DNA of 25,572 nucleotides. Source: Candidatus Delongbacteria bacterium (GTDB taxonomy: Bacteria; Delongbacteria; UBA4055). Below, one piece after another: positions 1 through 8,690 of this stretch. Location: positions 1-25,572 of the forward strand of contig JAQICF010000134.1 of the NCBI GenBank assembly GCA_027858795.1, read 5' to 3'. Made by a program: the position numbers and the translations under genes. The notes beneath the pieces were generated by a model. That model had not been told where the DNA came from, searched no databases, and saw only the letters and a list, made by a program, of their open reading frames with translations. How positions within the stretch are numbered: the first letter of the stretch is position 1; each line of letters begins with the position of its first letter.

Positions 1-1854
1 TTAAAGGATCAAAGTGATGATGCTCCGTACAAAACGGCTAAAGATTTTAATGAGGCGCAAGATCTTGCTGTTGAGTACGAATATCCAATCATGGTTATCG
101 GATCTGATACAAATTCAATTATATCTCAAAAATTCTTGAAAGAAACAATATTTCATCCTAGTTTTATGTCAAATTTTAAGGAAATGATACTTCTTACCCT
201 TGATATCAACAAAAATAAATATTTCTTTAAAAGCTTTAGAGTTGATAAATTCCCTGCAATATTATTTTTCAACGAAGATGTAACTTTTATTTCCTGGAAG
301 TACGGAGTTCAACCAAAACATGTCCTTTCAAAATTAATAGAAGATATAAAGTTGTTCAGAGCAGGAAAAGACTATATTAGGCCAGAAATCAATTGGATAT
401 ACGATCTTCAAGAAGCTACTCGTTTCGCAAAAGAAAATGAGCAATTCATATTAGCTCATATTACTAATAATGATAGGATTGAACCTAGTGTGGATGTTTT
501 TAACGACCCTAGAATAATCAAGAAAATTAATACTGATTTCATTCCATTATTGACTAAAGTCGATTCATTATCTACAAACCCTATGAATGGTTATGAATAT
601 TATCCTATGTTGGCTATTATGAACTCTCGTGGGCAAATAATCTATAGAACCTCTCCTACGAACGACTATAATGATATTGTAACCTTCTTAAATATGAAAG
701 AGCAGGAAAATATGCTTATTTCATTAGGAGCACAAGATTTTGAAGAAATATTTGAAAATTTCAACTTAGCGAAATCTTTATCCGAAAATAAATATTTCTT
801 TTCTGCTGAAAACATTCTATTTGATCTTGCAATGAAATTTCCTCAAATGTCACATTTGTATGTTCGTATTGCTGAAAGTTTCCTAAACAGAAATAAGCTG
901 AAAAAAGCATTGCATTATTCTTCATTGTTGGAAAATGCGACTACCGCTCCAAATATTCACGATCTGAAAATCATTGTAAGTTCATATCTTTTAGACAATC
1001 GTTTTGCAGAGCTTGAAGAATATATGCTTGACACAAAATTAGCTAATTTTAGAGATCCTGTTGTTGTAGGGATGATATATGCTGCGATGAGTGAAATTGA
1101 AATGGCGCTTTCTAATAACTCTATAGCTATACAATATGCTGAGAAGGCAATTCAAAATGAAAATACAAATGCAGAGCATTATTTTCACTTAGGAAAATTA
1201 TTTTATCTAAAGAAAATGAATACTGCAGCTATTAAACAATTTAAATTCGCTACAATTCTTGATCCAGATATGGCTAAAGCATATTTTTATTTGTATTTAT
1301 TAGATAATGATCAGAATGCATTAGCTAGGGCTAAATTGCTGTATCACCAAGGTAAATACGACGAGAATACATTTAGGTTCATTGAAGAAAAGTTTACATA
1401 CTCACAGGAAGGTTACACTGATGTAATCCAAGATGAATTAAAAAATCGAATGAAATTATTTCCGGGTAAAGTAGAATTTGAGTATGAGTATGCTAAGTTC
1501 CTTTCTGAAAATAATGGAGATATGACTGAAGCACTGGATCTGACCAATAACATACTGGAAATAGATCCTAATAATCCATACTACAACGATACCGCTGCAT
1601 GGATCTTTTATAATCTGGGAAATTATCCGGTAGCCAACAAGTTAAATACAAAAGCTTTACGTGAGATATCTCAAGAAAATTACAGTAGCTATCCTGATTT
1701 TCTATATCATGCAGGTATCATAAAAGCTTCAATCGGTGATAAAAAATCTGCAGGTGTATTCTTTGAAGTATTCTTGGGTATTGAAAACCTGGGTGGTAAA
1801 TTCTGGAAAAAAACCCAATATGCAAAAAAATATATTAAAAAGATGAATAAATAA
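1..1854 (+). CDS. Thioredoxin-fold and TPR repeat protein, 5'-truncated
   Basis: The reading frame is open from base 1, so the gene begins upstream; an internal ATG at 91 is not a convincing start because the coding signal continues before it. The visible 617 residues start in a thioredoxin-like segment (a beta strand ending near 'YPIMVIGSD', then 'FPAILFFN'), followed by a second thioredoxin-like domain ('FILAHITN', a cis-Pro-like 'YYPMLAIM' and a strand/hairpin 'RGQIIYRT'). From roughly residue 270 the protein is helical with TPR units, e.g. 'AEHYFHLGKLFYLKKMNTAA' and a final pair before the Lys-rich end 'KKYIKKMNK'. I see no cysteine at all, so it cannot do CXXC redox chemistry; a scaffold or periplasmic adaptor role is inference. 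It is followed 53 bp later by the PASTA gene on the same strand. Confidence 0.75.
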   Translation, partial: LKDQSDDAPYKTAKDFNEAQDLAVEYEYPIMVIGSDTNSIISQKFLKETIFHPSFMSNFKEMILLTLDINKNKYFFKSFRVDKFPAILFFNEDVTFISWKYGVQPKHVLSKLIEDIKLFRAGKDYIRPEINWIYDLQEATRFAKENEQFILAHITNNDRIEPSVDVFNDPRIIKKINTDFIPLLTKVDSLSTNPMNGYEYYPMLAIMNSRGQIIYRTSPTNDYNDIVTFLNMKEQENMLISLGAQDFEEIFENFNLAKSLSENKYFFSAENILFDLAMKFPQMSHLYVRIAESFLNRNKLKKALHYSSLLENATTAPNIHDLKIIVSSYLLDNRFAELEEYMLDTKLANFRDPVVVGMIYAAMSEIEMALSNNSIAIQYAEKAIQNENTNAEHYFHLGKLFYLKKMNTAAIKQFKFATILDPDMAKAYFYLYLLDNDQNALARAKLLYHQGKYDENTFRFIEEKFTYSQEGYTDVIQDELKNRMKLFPGKVEFEYEYAKFLSENNGDMTEALDLTNNILEIDPNNPYYNDTAAWIFYNLGNYPVANKLNTKALREISQENYSSYPDFLYHAGIIKASIGDKKSAGVFFEVFLGIENLGGKFWKKTQYAKKYIKKMNK

Positions 1855-1907
1855 GATATGCTATCAATTAACTACAATATTAAATGTTTAAATAAAAGGT
1901 AACCGTT

Positions 1908-2741
1908 ATGAAGTCTTTTCTAATTTCATTTCTAACAACAATCGTAATTTCAGCAGTAATGTTCATTCTTTTTTCAACAAGCATTATTGACATCTCAAAA
2001 TTTTTCCCTGACAATATCTTCAATAGAGATAGTGAAGAAAACATTGTTACTCTGCCCAACATGCTAAATCTGACAGCTGAAGAAGCACAGCAGGCTGTAG
2101 CTGAATTTGATTTAAAAATGATGCTCGAGGAAGAAGTAACCGACAAAGTACAGGCTGGAGTAATAATTAAGCAATTCCCACTACCTGGGTTTAAAGTTCT
2201 GAAAGGAGATGCTGTTAAATTGACTATCTCAAAAAGAGACGAAGAACTAGATGATGAAGAATTTGATGAGGATATGTTCGATGAACCTGGAATGGATATT
2301 GTGATAGAAACAGCTATAACAATGCCTGATCTTGAAGAATTAGAATTAAACGAAGCTGTTATTAGGCTAAATGATATTGGTATTGATAACATCACAAAGG
2401 ATTTTGAAGCTAGTGATAATGTTAAAAAAGGTTATATCGTTAAATACTCTCCTGATTTTGGACAAGAGATCGATAATGTAGATGGTGTTAGGCTGCTTAT
2501 TAGTGAAGGGCCTTCCATAAAATATGCTACTGTACCCAATTTGTATAATAAGTCTCTTGCAAGGGCTAAGGAAGCCATAATAAATGCAAATTTGAAAGTT
2601 GGCAAGATCACTAAAGTTACTGATATTGACAAAGCATTTGATCGAATAATAAGCCAATCCATCGCCAAAGGAAAAAAGGTTAAGCAGGGAACAGTAATTA
2701 ACATAACCTTGAATGGTGAAGCTGAAGGTGATGAGTGGTAA
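1908..2741 (+). CDS. Membrane-anchored protein with three PASTA domains
   Basis: A protein of 277 residues. Residues about 4-27 form one hydrophobic N-terminal segment (signal anchor), then three PASTA repeats at about 47-109, 136-200 and 206-269. Each starts with a P-[ND]-[LM] motif ('VTLPNMLNLTAEEA', 'ITMPDLEELELNEA', 'ATVPNLYNKSLARA') and ends with a strand before the next linker. Repeats 1 and 2 are joined by a very acidic linker (residues 111-130, mostly D and E). PASTA domains in bacteria bind peptidoglycan or muropeptides, usually as the outer part of a Ser/Thr kinase or a class A/B PBP; here there is no kinase or transpeptidase domain, so this is a stand-alone wall-binding or adaptor protein in the periplasm. 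The start is supported by AAAGGTAACC just upstream. Family assignment is firm; the ligand is inferred. Confidence 0.88.
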   Translation: MKSFLISFLTTIVISAVMFILFSTSIIDISKFFPDNIFNRDSEENIVTLPNMLNLTAEEAQQAVAEFDLKMMLEEEVTDKVQAGVIIKQFPLPGFKVLKGDAVKLTISKRDEELDDEEFDEDMFDEPGMDIVIETAITMPDLEELELNEAVIRLNDIGIDNITKDFEASDNVKKGYIVKYSPDFGQEIDNVDGVRLLISEGPSIKYATVPNLYNKSLARAKEAIINANLKVGKITKVTDIDKAFDRIISQSIAKGKKVKQGTVINITLNGEAEGDEW

Positions 2742-2768
2742 ATAACTTTCACACTAATTAATCTTTAT

Positions 2769-2800
2769 TAGATAGGCTTCGTTAATACGAAGTCTATCTA
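2769..2800. terminator. 14-bp hairpin between PASTA gene and plug/barrel gene, possible terminator
   Basis: Arms 2769-2782 and 2787-2800 pair over 14 bp with one G.U wobble around the loop TAAT (stem core AGATAGGCTTCGT with ACGAAGTCTATCT). It is followed by a pyrimidine-rich but not continuous T stretch (2801-2817) that runs directly into the ATG at 2818. It could end transcription of the PASTA gene or act as an mRNA structure just before the next start, where no Shine-Dalgarno sequence is visible. Confidence 0.5.
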
Positions 2801-2817
2801 TATCTACTCTTTATTTT

Positions 2818-4491
2818 ATGACAAATTTCTTTTTAAAATACATTTTTGTTCCTCTCATATTTTTTCAATTGATTAGTTATTCCAAATTACATTCTTTTAA
2901 CTCCTCAGATATTAAAAATATACCTGCAAGAGATCTATATGATGTTTTAAATAAACTAAGCAATTTACATGGTTTAAGTTATGGTAGAACCGGCCAGATA
3001 ATGCAAGTCAAAGGATTAGGAAAGGATCAGTACGCTTCTAACATCTATATAGATGACATTCCTTTCACAAATTTCATATCCGGTATATCTAATTTATCGA
3101 CACTACCCTTAGATCGTATTGATAATATTATTATAGATGATTCACCTGTTAATAATTCATCGGTCTCTATATATATTTATACAAAAAACTACGAAATCAA
3201 TAAACCTGTAACTGAGATGATCTATAGAGATGCTTTTTTTAATCATCGAAATATTTCTATGAATCTGGGACAAAGATTTAGCAAAAATTCTTCTTTCTTA
3301 TTATTTGCTGATATCACTGATTACATGGATTATCGAGAATCTTCTGATTTTAATTTCAAATACCCTTACCAAAGGCAAAATTATAACTTAAGCATCGAAT
3401 TACCTAACATCTCATTTTTAAAACCAACATTTGAATTTTCATATCTCAAAGAAAATATTTACGATCTTTCAGTTGATTCAGCATTGTATAAACCTGAAAC
3501 ATTACGATGGTTGTTAAATTTCAACTCTGATGTATCTAGGAATATTGACAACAAACTTTCGTTCGCAAATTCAATTAAATATGATCTTATCGATCCTGAA
3601 AATAAAAATTATATGATATACGACCAATTTACATATAAAGATTCCACAAGCCTATTTAAGCTAAATTCGAAACTGGAATTTTTTAGTTTTAAAAATTATA
3701 GAGGAGAATCTCTCTTTTCTCTAGAACCATCCTATCAAAAGGATTTCAATAGTTTAAAAACAAATTTCTATTCATATATAAAATATTCGGACTTAACAGA
3801 TCTGACCTACTCAACAAGTGTCAATTTGATAAAGCAACTCCCTTGGGGACTAGAAGCATACTCTCTGCACTCTATTTATGGAGGAAGTTATCGAATACTC
3901 AATGATATTATTGATGTTGAATTTTTTAAAAACGAATTTTACTTAGAAAATATTTTTCAATTTTATTCCTTCTCAGGATCAATTTACTCAGGTATAGATA
4001 TATTAGAATATCAAAAGAATAGCTCAGATACTTTCAGTGGGAATTTGACTTCCGGAATTCACCGATACTCTAAGAGCAAACTTGATCTAAAGATTTTGAA
4101 GAATCTTAGTTTAAATTTAGAATATTCTCATCGACTTTCTTTAAAAACATCAATCAATAATCCTAATTCAACAGCGATCACATCATTGAATTTCACAGAC
4201 AGATATTTTAATGATAATTTTCAAATATCAGCTACTGTATTACATAAATACTCTGATTATTATATTACTGAAAATAACCGAGAGATCATTAATAATCTTG
4301 GTATTAATTTGAGAGCTAAGATTGTAGATGTTGAAATATTTTTTGGTATCGATAATATAATGAAAAATAAATACGATATAAACAATAATACATACATTTT
4401 AAATGAACATTACGGATATCAAACTATCGAAGGTTATGATATGCAGAGATTTGATGAAATCTGGGGTGTTCGCTGGATTTTTAGATACTAA
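2818..4491 (+). CDS. Outer-membrane plug/beta-barrel protein, TonB-dependent-receptor-like
   Basis: A protein of 557 residues with an N-terminal hydrophobic signal peptide (about residues 5-21). Residues about 33-125 look like a TonB plug domain: 'MQVKGLGKDQYASNIYIDDI', then 'LPLDRIDNIIIDDSP', matching the usual IRG-G---VYIDG-P and LP-x-x-IERIEV-x-GP pattern. The rest is rich in alternating aromatic and polar residues typical of an outer-membrane beta-barrel, and the chain ends 'WGVRWIFRY', with a terminal aromatic residue as recognised by the BAM complex. It is short for a TonB-dependent transporter (usually 650-1000), leaving about 430 residues for the barrel; no TonB box or carboxypeptidase-like N-terminal domain is seen. 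Substrate unknown. No clear ribosome binding site; the start is the first ATG after a hairpin. The gene converges on the next with only 5 bp between stop codons. Confidence 0.7.
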   Translation: MTNFFLKYIFVPLIFFQLISYSKLHSFNSSDIKNIPARDLYDVLNKLSNLHGLSYGRTGQIMQVKGLGKDQYASNIYIDDIPFTNFISGISNLSTLPLDRIDNIIIDDSPVNNSSVSIYIYTKNYEINKPVTEMIYRDAFFNHRNISMNLGQRFSKNSSFLLFADITDYMDYRESSDFNFKYPYQRQNYNLSIELPNISFLKPTFEFSYLKENIYDLSVDSALYKPETLRWLLNFNSDVSRNIDNKLSFANSIKYDLIDPENKNYMIYDQFTYKDSTSLFKLNSKLEFFSFKNYRGESLFSLEPSYQKDFNSLKTNFYSYIKYSDLTDLTYSTSVNLIKQLPWGLEAYSLHSIYGGSYRILNDIIDVEFFKNEFYLENIFQFYSFSGSIYSGIDILEYQKNSSDTFSGNLTSGIHRYSKSKLDLKILKNLSLNLEYSHRLSLKTSINNPNSTAITSLNFTDRYFNDNFQISATVLHKYSDYYITENNREIINNLGINLRAKIVDVEIFFGIDNIMKNKYDINNNTYILNEHYGYQTIEGYDMQRFDEIWGVRWIFRY

Positions 4492-4496
4492 CCCGA

Positions 4497-6746
4497 CTAC
4501 TTCCGAACTACGGCAATTTTTCCGATGATCTTGATCGTTGGATCACTATCGTTATAAGCTACGACTTGATATATCCCGGTTGACACTATCTTGCCGTTAT
4601 TATCTCTACCGTTCCACCCATTTAGAATTGAAAATACATTATTTCCTGTTCCACCTTTTACCAACCTCCCATTTAGATCAAATATTTTCGCTGAATTATA
4701 GTTTTCATTATGAAATACAAATGTCATTATGGAATAGCCATCATTTATAAAAGGAGAAGGTATTGTTACAATTTCATCACTTGGGATGTCTTCTCTATTA
4801 ACTAAACTTGCCCCTTCAAACAAAGTAATACCATTATATGAAGAAAATATTGCAATCCCATTTTTTGAATCTAATTCAATATCTGTAATCGCATTGTCGG
4901 GTAACGCACTATATATAACATCGCCCTCTAACCTACCACCATCTCTATAACTCTTAGGGACATAATGTCTCCAACGGATATTGTCTTGTGAAAGAACACT
5001 CACACCTTTATCCGTAGCAAACCATTTTTCATTAATTTCACTGACCTCAATATCATATATCATGTTGCCAACAGGACCTTCAACAATACTAATTATATCA
5101 CTATCGACAATATCAGAAGGTTCATTGGGGTTTGCATAATTCATATCAATATATTTTATGCCATTGTTTGTACCTATCCATACTAAACCATTACTGTCTT
5201 TATTGATATCTATGATGCCGCCTAGACCCGTAAAATTATTTATTATCAAAGAATTCTCCTGAACCATACTAACACCCAAACCATCCCTTTCATTGAATTG
5301 TTGTGAAGAACTTCCTATCCAAACCCAGTCGTTATCATCTACAAAAATATTATACGGAGATTGATAATTTGGTAATGTAAAAGGAATTACAGTTCCATCA
5401 GTTTCTATTTTCACAATTGTTGAATCCTGATCTAAATTACCAAAGTTAGTTATCCATAAATTACCGGTCTTATCTTTACATATGCCAGGGTGAGTAGCAT
5501 AAGGATAATACGGGCTAGGTGGTAATATGGCACTACCAAAAGTAAGTCTTGTTTCAAAATTATAATCTTTGTTAAATTTAAAAACACCGGTTGACCATGT
5601 TGTGACATAAATATTGTTACTATTATCTTCAAGTATGTCAATTCCTTGCCATAGTTTTGCTCCAGTATAATATTCTTCCCTGAATTTCTCAGTGAAAATA
5701 TCAAATTCTCTAAATCCTCGCGATGTTAAATATAATAACTTCGAATTATCCTGAGTAACCTTTATTTTTTTTATCCCTTTTTCCGCGGGTAAATTAAAGC
5801 TATAATCGGTAGTACTCAGATCTGTCATAGAATATGAAGAAAAACCGAATTTTGAAATGTAGTAGATAATATTATTGACAATAATGAATCTTTCTGCAAA
5901 TTTATCGTTTACACTAAAAACATCAATCTCAGTACCTTCTAAAAGGCTAGAAATTTTTTTATAATGTACCACGCCTCCTGATTTTACGGTATAATAAAGT
6001 TCACTATTGAGCACTGCACCCCACAAAATTTCAGCTCCGTCATCAATACTTTCTTTTGTTGCAATATTTGCATCAATTGAATAAATACCATTTGAACTCA
6101 GAGCCAAAATACTTTGCCCAAGTTTTAGAAATTTATTAACAATAGTAGAAGTATCAAAACCCGTAAGCAATGTCCAATTATCAAGATACCCTATGTTCTG
6201 ATTGCTTTCAGGGATCATATAAATTCCACTTGTAGTTGACATATAAATATTACCTTCATGTACTATAATATCTGATACATTTCCTGTCATAAGATTACTG
6301 TCAGTTACATCATACTTGTTAAAAGTACTATTATATGAATATCTTACCAATATTTGATCTGTCGCTACATAGACATAATTGTCGGAAGAATAGATATGGT
6401 TCAACTCGTATGAACCATATTCCTCAATATCATTTAAAAATCCTACACTGTTTCCATTTTCATCAAACAATGATATTGAACAATCCGAGTGACCTGCCCA
6501 AATTATATTTCTAAAATCAGATGCTACAGCAGTAGTATTTATTTTGTAAAGACCGTTATCTGTATCATAAATATTGTTTTCTACACCATTAAATTCAAGC
6601 ATACCACCATCTGTTGCAACATATATTTTATTATTGGATGATATTAGATCATTCCCTTGTGATATAGAACAGAATGTTTTCCAATCACCAATATCGGCTT
6701 TCAGTATCATTATGCTTAAAAGAATTATTATTATATTTTTTTTCAT
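4497..6746 (-). CDS. Exported two-domain beta-propeller protein with FlgD-like C-terminus, PorZ-like
   Basis: A protein of 749 residues with a signal peptide (MKKN then a hydrophobic run to about residue 17, cleavage near 'LKA-DIGDW'). The body is made of propeller blades of the two-component-regulator 'reg_prop' kind, e.g. 'KIYVATDGGMLEFNG', 'NIYMSTTSGIYMIP', 'LVWIGTNNGIKYIDM', 'KWFATDKGVSVLS'. The last about 90 residues form a FlgD-Ig/secretion-sorting domain: 'IPSPFINDGYSIMTFVF', 'AKIFDLNGRLVKGG', 'GWNGRDNNGKIVSTGIYQVV'. The N-terminus 'IGDWKTF' followed by two propellers and a sorting-type domain is the architecture of PorZ, the type IX secretion protein that delivers A-LPS to the attachment complex; I infer similarity, not proven orthology. 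Last gene of a minus-strand operon; its ATG is 1 bp after the stop of the CNNM gene. Alternative: a generic T9SS-like exported propeller. Confidence 0.7.
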   Translation of the reverse strand: MKKNIIIILLSIMILKADIGDWKTFCSISQGNDLISSNNKIYVATDGGMLEFNGVENNIYDTDNGLYKINTTAVASDFRNIIWAGHSDCSISLFDENGNSVGFLNDIEEYGSYELNHIYSSDNYVYVATDQILVRYSYNSTFNKYDVTDSNLMTGNVSDIIVHEGNIYMSTTSGIYMIPESNQNIGYLDNWTLLTGFDTSTIVNKFLKLGQSILALSSNGIYSIDANIATKESIDDGAEILWGAVLNSELYYTVKSGGVVHYKKISSLLEGTEIDVFSVNDKFAERFIIVNNIIYYISKFGFSSYSMTDLSTTDYSFNLPAEKGIKKIKVTQDNSKLLYLTSRGFREFDIFTEKFREEYYTGAKLWQGIDILEDNSNNIYVTTWSTGVFKFNKDYNFETRLTFGSAILPPSPYYPYATHPGICKDKTGNLWITNFGNLDQDSTIVKIETDGTVIPFTLPNYQSPYNIFVDDNDWVWIGSSSQQFNERDGLGVSMVQENSLIINNFTGLGGIIDINKDSNGLVWIGTNNGIKYIDMNYANPNEPSDIVDSDIISIVEGPVGNMIYDIEVSEINEKWFATDKGVSVLSQDNIRWRHYVPKSYRDGGRLEGDVIYSALPDNAITDIELDSKNGIAIFSSYNGITLFEGASLVNREDIPSDEIVTIPSPFINDGYSIMTFVFHNENYNSAKIFDLNGRLVKGGTGNNVFSILNGWNGRDNNGKIVSTGIYQVVAYNDSDPTIKIIGKIAVVRK

Positions 6747-6747
6747 T

Positions 6748-8007
6748 TTAGTTCAACTCCGGCAATTTAATGATTACGCTTTGTATCATATTTTTTTTAG
6801 ATCGGGCAATTTTAAATTTTAATTTGTTTATAATAAACTCTTCTCCTTCCTGAGGTATGATCTGAAGATGATTTATCAAAAATCCGTTGACCGTTTCATA
6901 TTCTTCTCCAACCAAATTCTTCTCCAGGCCTGTTAGGTTCTTAAACATGTTATTTAGGTCATCTGTTCCCGCTTCTCCATTTACGATCAATATTTTTTGC
7001 TCTTCACGGTAAATGATCCCTCTATCAGTGATCTCATTATCATGAATATCATCGACTCTTCCAACAATAGATTCTAAAATATCATACATTGTCACTACCC
7101 CGGTGCAACCTCCAAATTCATCAATCGCTACAACAATTGAAGTTTTATCTTTTTTAAAAGTTTTGAATAATGATAGAACATTGACATTATCAGGTACAAA
7201 TGTTATTGGTTTTAGCATTTCCTCAATTGATGTCATACTATTCAAAGTATCATTTACAAAAATAACACCTTTGATGTTGTCTAGATCTTTTTCATAGATA
7301 ATTATTTTTGACAGGGATGTGATCTTAATTAATTTATTTAATTTATAAACTGGGCTTGAAATATCAACTCCGATTATACTTTTTCTATGAGTCATGATCT
7401 CTTTGATCTTGCTCTCATTTAGCTCCATTATTCTTTTTATAATAACAGCATAATTTTTATCCATAGATTCGTGTTTTATTACATGTCCCATAATATGGTT
7501 GATATCGTGCTTTGTAACTAATAGCATCTCATCATCATTGATCTTGATCTTCATTAAATGCATTATGATTCTACTTAATCTACCTACAAGTATATTAATT
7601 GGAGTTAATATGTATTTAATGAATAAAAATGGTAAAATCAAAAAAAACACAGCTTTATCTGCTGAATTTTTTGCTATTATCTTAGGCATAACTTCTGCAA
7701 ATATCACTATTGCGATTGATTCGTATAATGCTACCTCAAAGAGAGACAGCGATCTTATGTCAAATCTTAGTAATAAATATGTTAGGGATGATGCAAAAGC
7801 AACATATGAATAGTTGGTACCCACAAGAGTCGGGACCAGAAATCTATCTGGATCGATCATTAAATTTTCAACTTTATCAGCAAACCTTTTACCTGACTTT
7901 TTCCATAATTTAATTTTTGCCCTATGCGCCGCTGTAAATGCCGTTTCTGTTGCACTAAAAAATATTATTAGTCCAAAAGATACGAATGCAACTACTATTA
8001 AAGTCAT
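6748..8007 (-). CDS. CNNM/CorB-type membrane protein with CBS pair and CorC_HlyC domain
   Basis: A protein of 419 residues with the standard order of the hemolysin-C/CNNM family: a DUF21 (CNNM) membrane domain at about 1-170 with hydrophobic segments near 2-22, 60-80, 88-110 and 120-140 and the family sequence 'FFSATETAFTAAHRAKI' close to the N-terminus; a CBS-domain pair at about 190-325 ('IMTHRKSIIGVDISSP', 'VAIDEFGGCTGVVTMYDILE'); and a C-terminal CorC_HlyC domain (about 335-410, 'VNGEAGTDDLNNMF', 'ETVNGFLINHL', 'FKIARSKKNMI'). Family members export Mg2+ (or Co2+) across the inner membrane, gated by nucleotide binding at the CBS pair; the name 'hemolysin' is historical. It sits 21 bp downstream of the YigZ gene and 1 bp upstream of the propeller gene, consistent with one transcript. 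Confidence 0.9.
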   Translation of the reverse strand: MTLIVVAFVSFGLIIFFSATETAFTAAHRAKIKLWKKSGKRFADKVENLMIDPDRFLVPTLVGTNYSYVAFASSLTYLLLRFDIRSLSLFEVALYESIAIVIFAEVMPKIIAKNSADKAVFFLILPFLFIKYILTPINILVGRLSRIIMHLMKIKINDDEMLLVTKHDINHIMGHVIKHESMDKNYAVIIKRIMELNESKIKEIMTHRKSIIGVDISSPVYKLNKLIKITSLSKIIIYEKDLDNIKGVIFVNDTLNSMTSIEEMLKPITFVPDNVNVLSLFKTFKKDKTSIVVAIDEFGGCTGVVTMYDILESIVGRVDDIHDNEITDRGIIYREEQKILIVNGEAGTDDLNNMFKNLTGLEKNLVGEEYETVNGFLINHLQIIPQEGEEFIINKLKFKIARSKKNMIQSVIIKLPELN

Positions 8008-8028
8008 TTTAATTTACTTCCTGGATTT

Positions 8029-8643
8029 TTATATTTCTTTAACTTTTATCTTACCGTTACTTTTATCAAATATTTCTTCGATAAAATTTTGTTTAAAACC
8101 TTTGTTTATCTTAACTTTCATATTTGCTTTTTCACCATATTTCTCTTCTACGATATCAGCTTCGTAACTGTTTATCAAGTTCATGACAATACTTGTGTTA
8201 TCATAAACATAACTAAATTCTACTTCTTCTTTAATTTCAACATCAATTATATTACTATTTGCCAGAGTTTCTTTCGCTGAACTTGTATAAGCTTTTATCA
8301 ATCCACCTGTACCGAGTTTAGTACCACCATAATATCTGGTCACTATCAAAAGAGTATTTGTTATTTCACCAGATTCCATTACAAGCATCATTGGTTTTCC
8401 GGCTGTACCTGACATCTCTCTATCATCACTAAATCTGCTTACCTGATCAGTTTCTGTACCTACAATATAAGCAAAACAATTGTGAGTAGCATTATAATAT
8501 TTTTTTCTGATGGCTTCAAGCTCCATCTCTGCTTCATCTCTTGTTGAAACCTTGATCAAAGTTCCTATAAAACGGGAACCTTTTATCTTCTCGATCTCAT
8601 ATTGAGAATTTTCTTTGATTGTTTTATATGTGATTTTTTTCAT
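8029..8643 (-). CDS. YigZ/IMPACT family protein
   Basis: A protein of 204 residues, the usual length for bacterial YigZ. The N-terminal UPF0029/IMPACT domain (about 15-125) is clear from 'SRFIGTLIKVSTRDEAE', 'THNCFAYIVG', 'FSDDREMSGTAGKPM' and the family signature 'RYYGGTKLGTGGLIKAY'. The C-terminal about 65 residues correspond to the DUF1949 domain with a ferredoxin-like fold. Eukaryotic IMPACT regulates GCN2, but the bacterial function is not established; binding of a nucleic acid or translation factor has been proposed for the fold. It lies between punA (35 bp upstream) and the CNNM gene on the same strand. Family is firm, function is not. Confidence 0.9.
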   Translation of the reverse strand: MKKITYKTIKENSQYEIEKIKGSRFIGTLIKVSTRDEAEMELEAIRKKYYNATHNCFAYIVGTETDQVSRFSDDREMSGTAGKPMMLVMESGEITNTLLIVTRYYGGTKLGTGGLIKAYTSSAKETLANSNIIDVEIKEEVEFSYVYDNTSIVMNLINSYEADIVEEKYGEKANMKVKINKGFKQNFIEEIFDKSNGKIKVKEI

Positions 8644-8663
8644 TTTTTAATTTTCCCCATAAT

Positions 8664-8690
8664 TCCGGACGTAAAATGTTACGCCCGTAC
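8664..8690. repeat. Decayed GTAGGG-type hairpin overlapping the stop codon of the PNP gene
   Basis: Read on the minus strand the segment is GTACGGGCGTAA-CATT-TTACGTCCG: a 5-bp inner stem (CGTAA/TTACG), one mismatch and 3 more pairs. It resembles the GTAGGG...CCCTAC palindromes found elsewhere in the window. The left half encodes the last three codons (V-R-A) and the TAA stop of the purine nucleoside phosphorylase. Confidence 0.5.

Noticed and set aside
1880..2395. Minus-strand open frame of 171 codons, very Ser-rich
   Set aside because: It is antisense to the PASTA gene; the Ser runs are the complement of its acidic and Ala/Glu codons and no family is recognisable.
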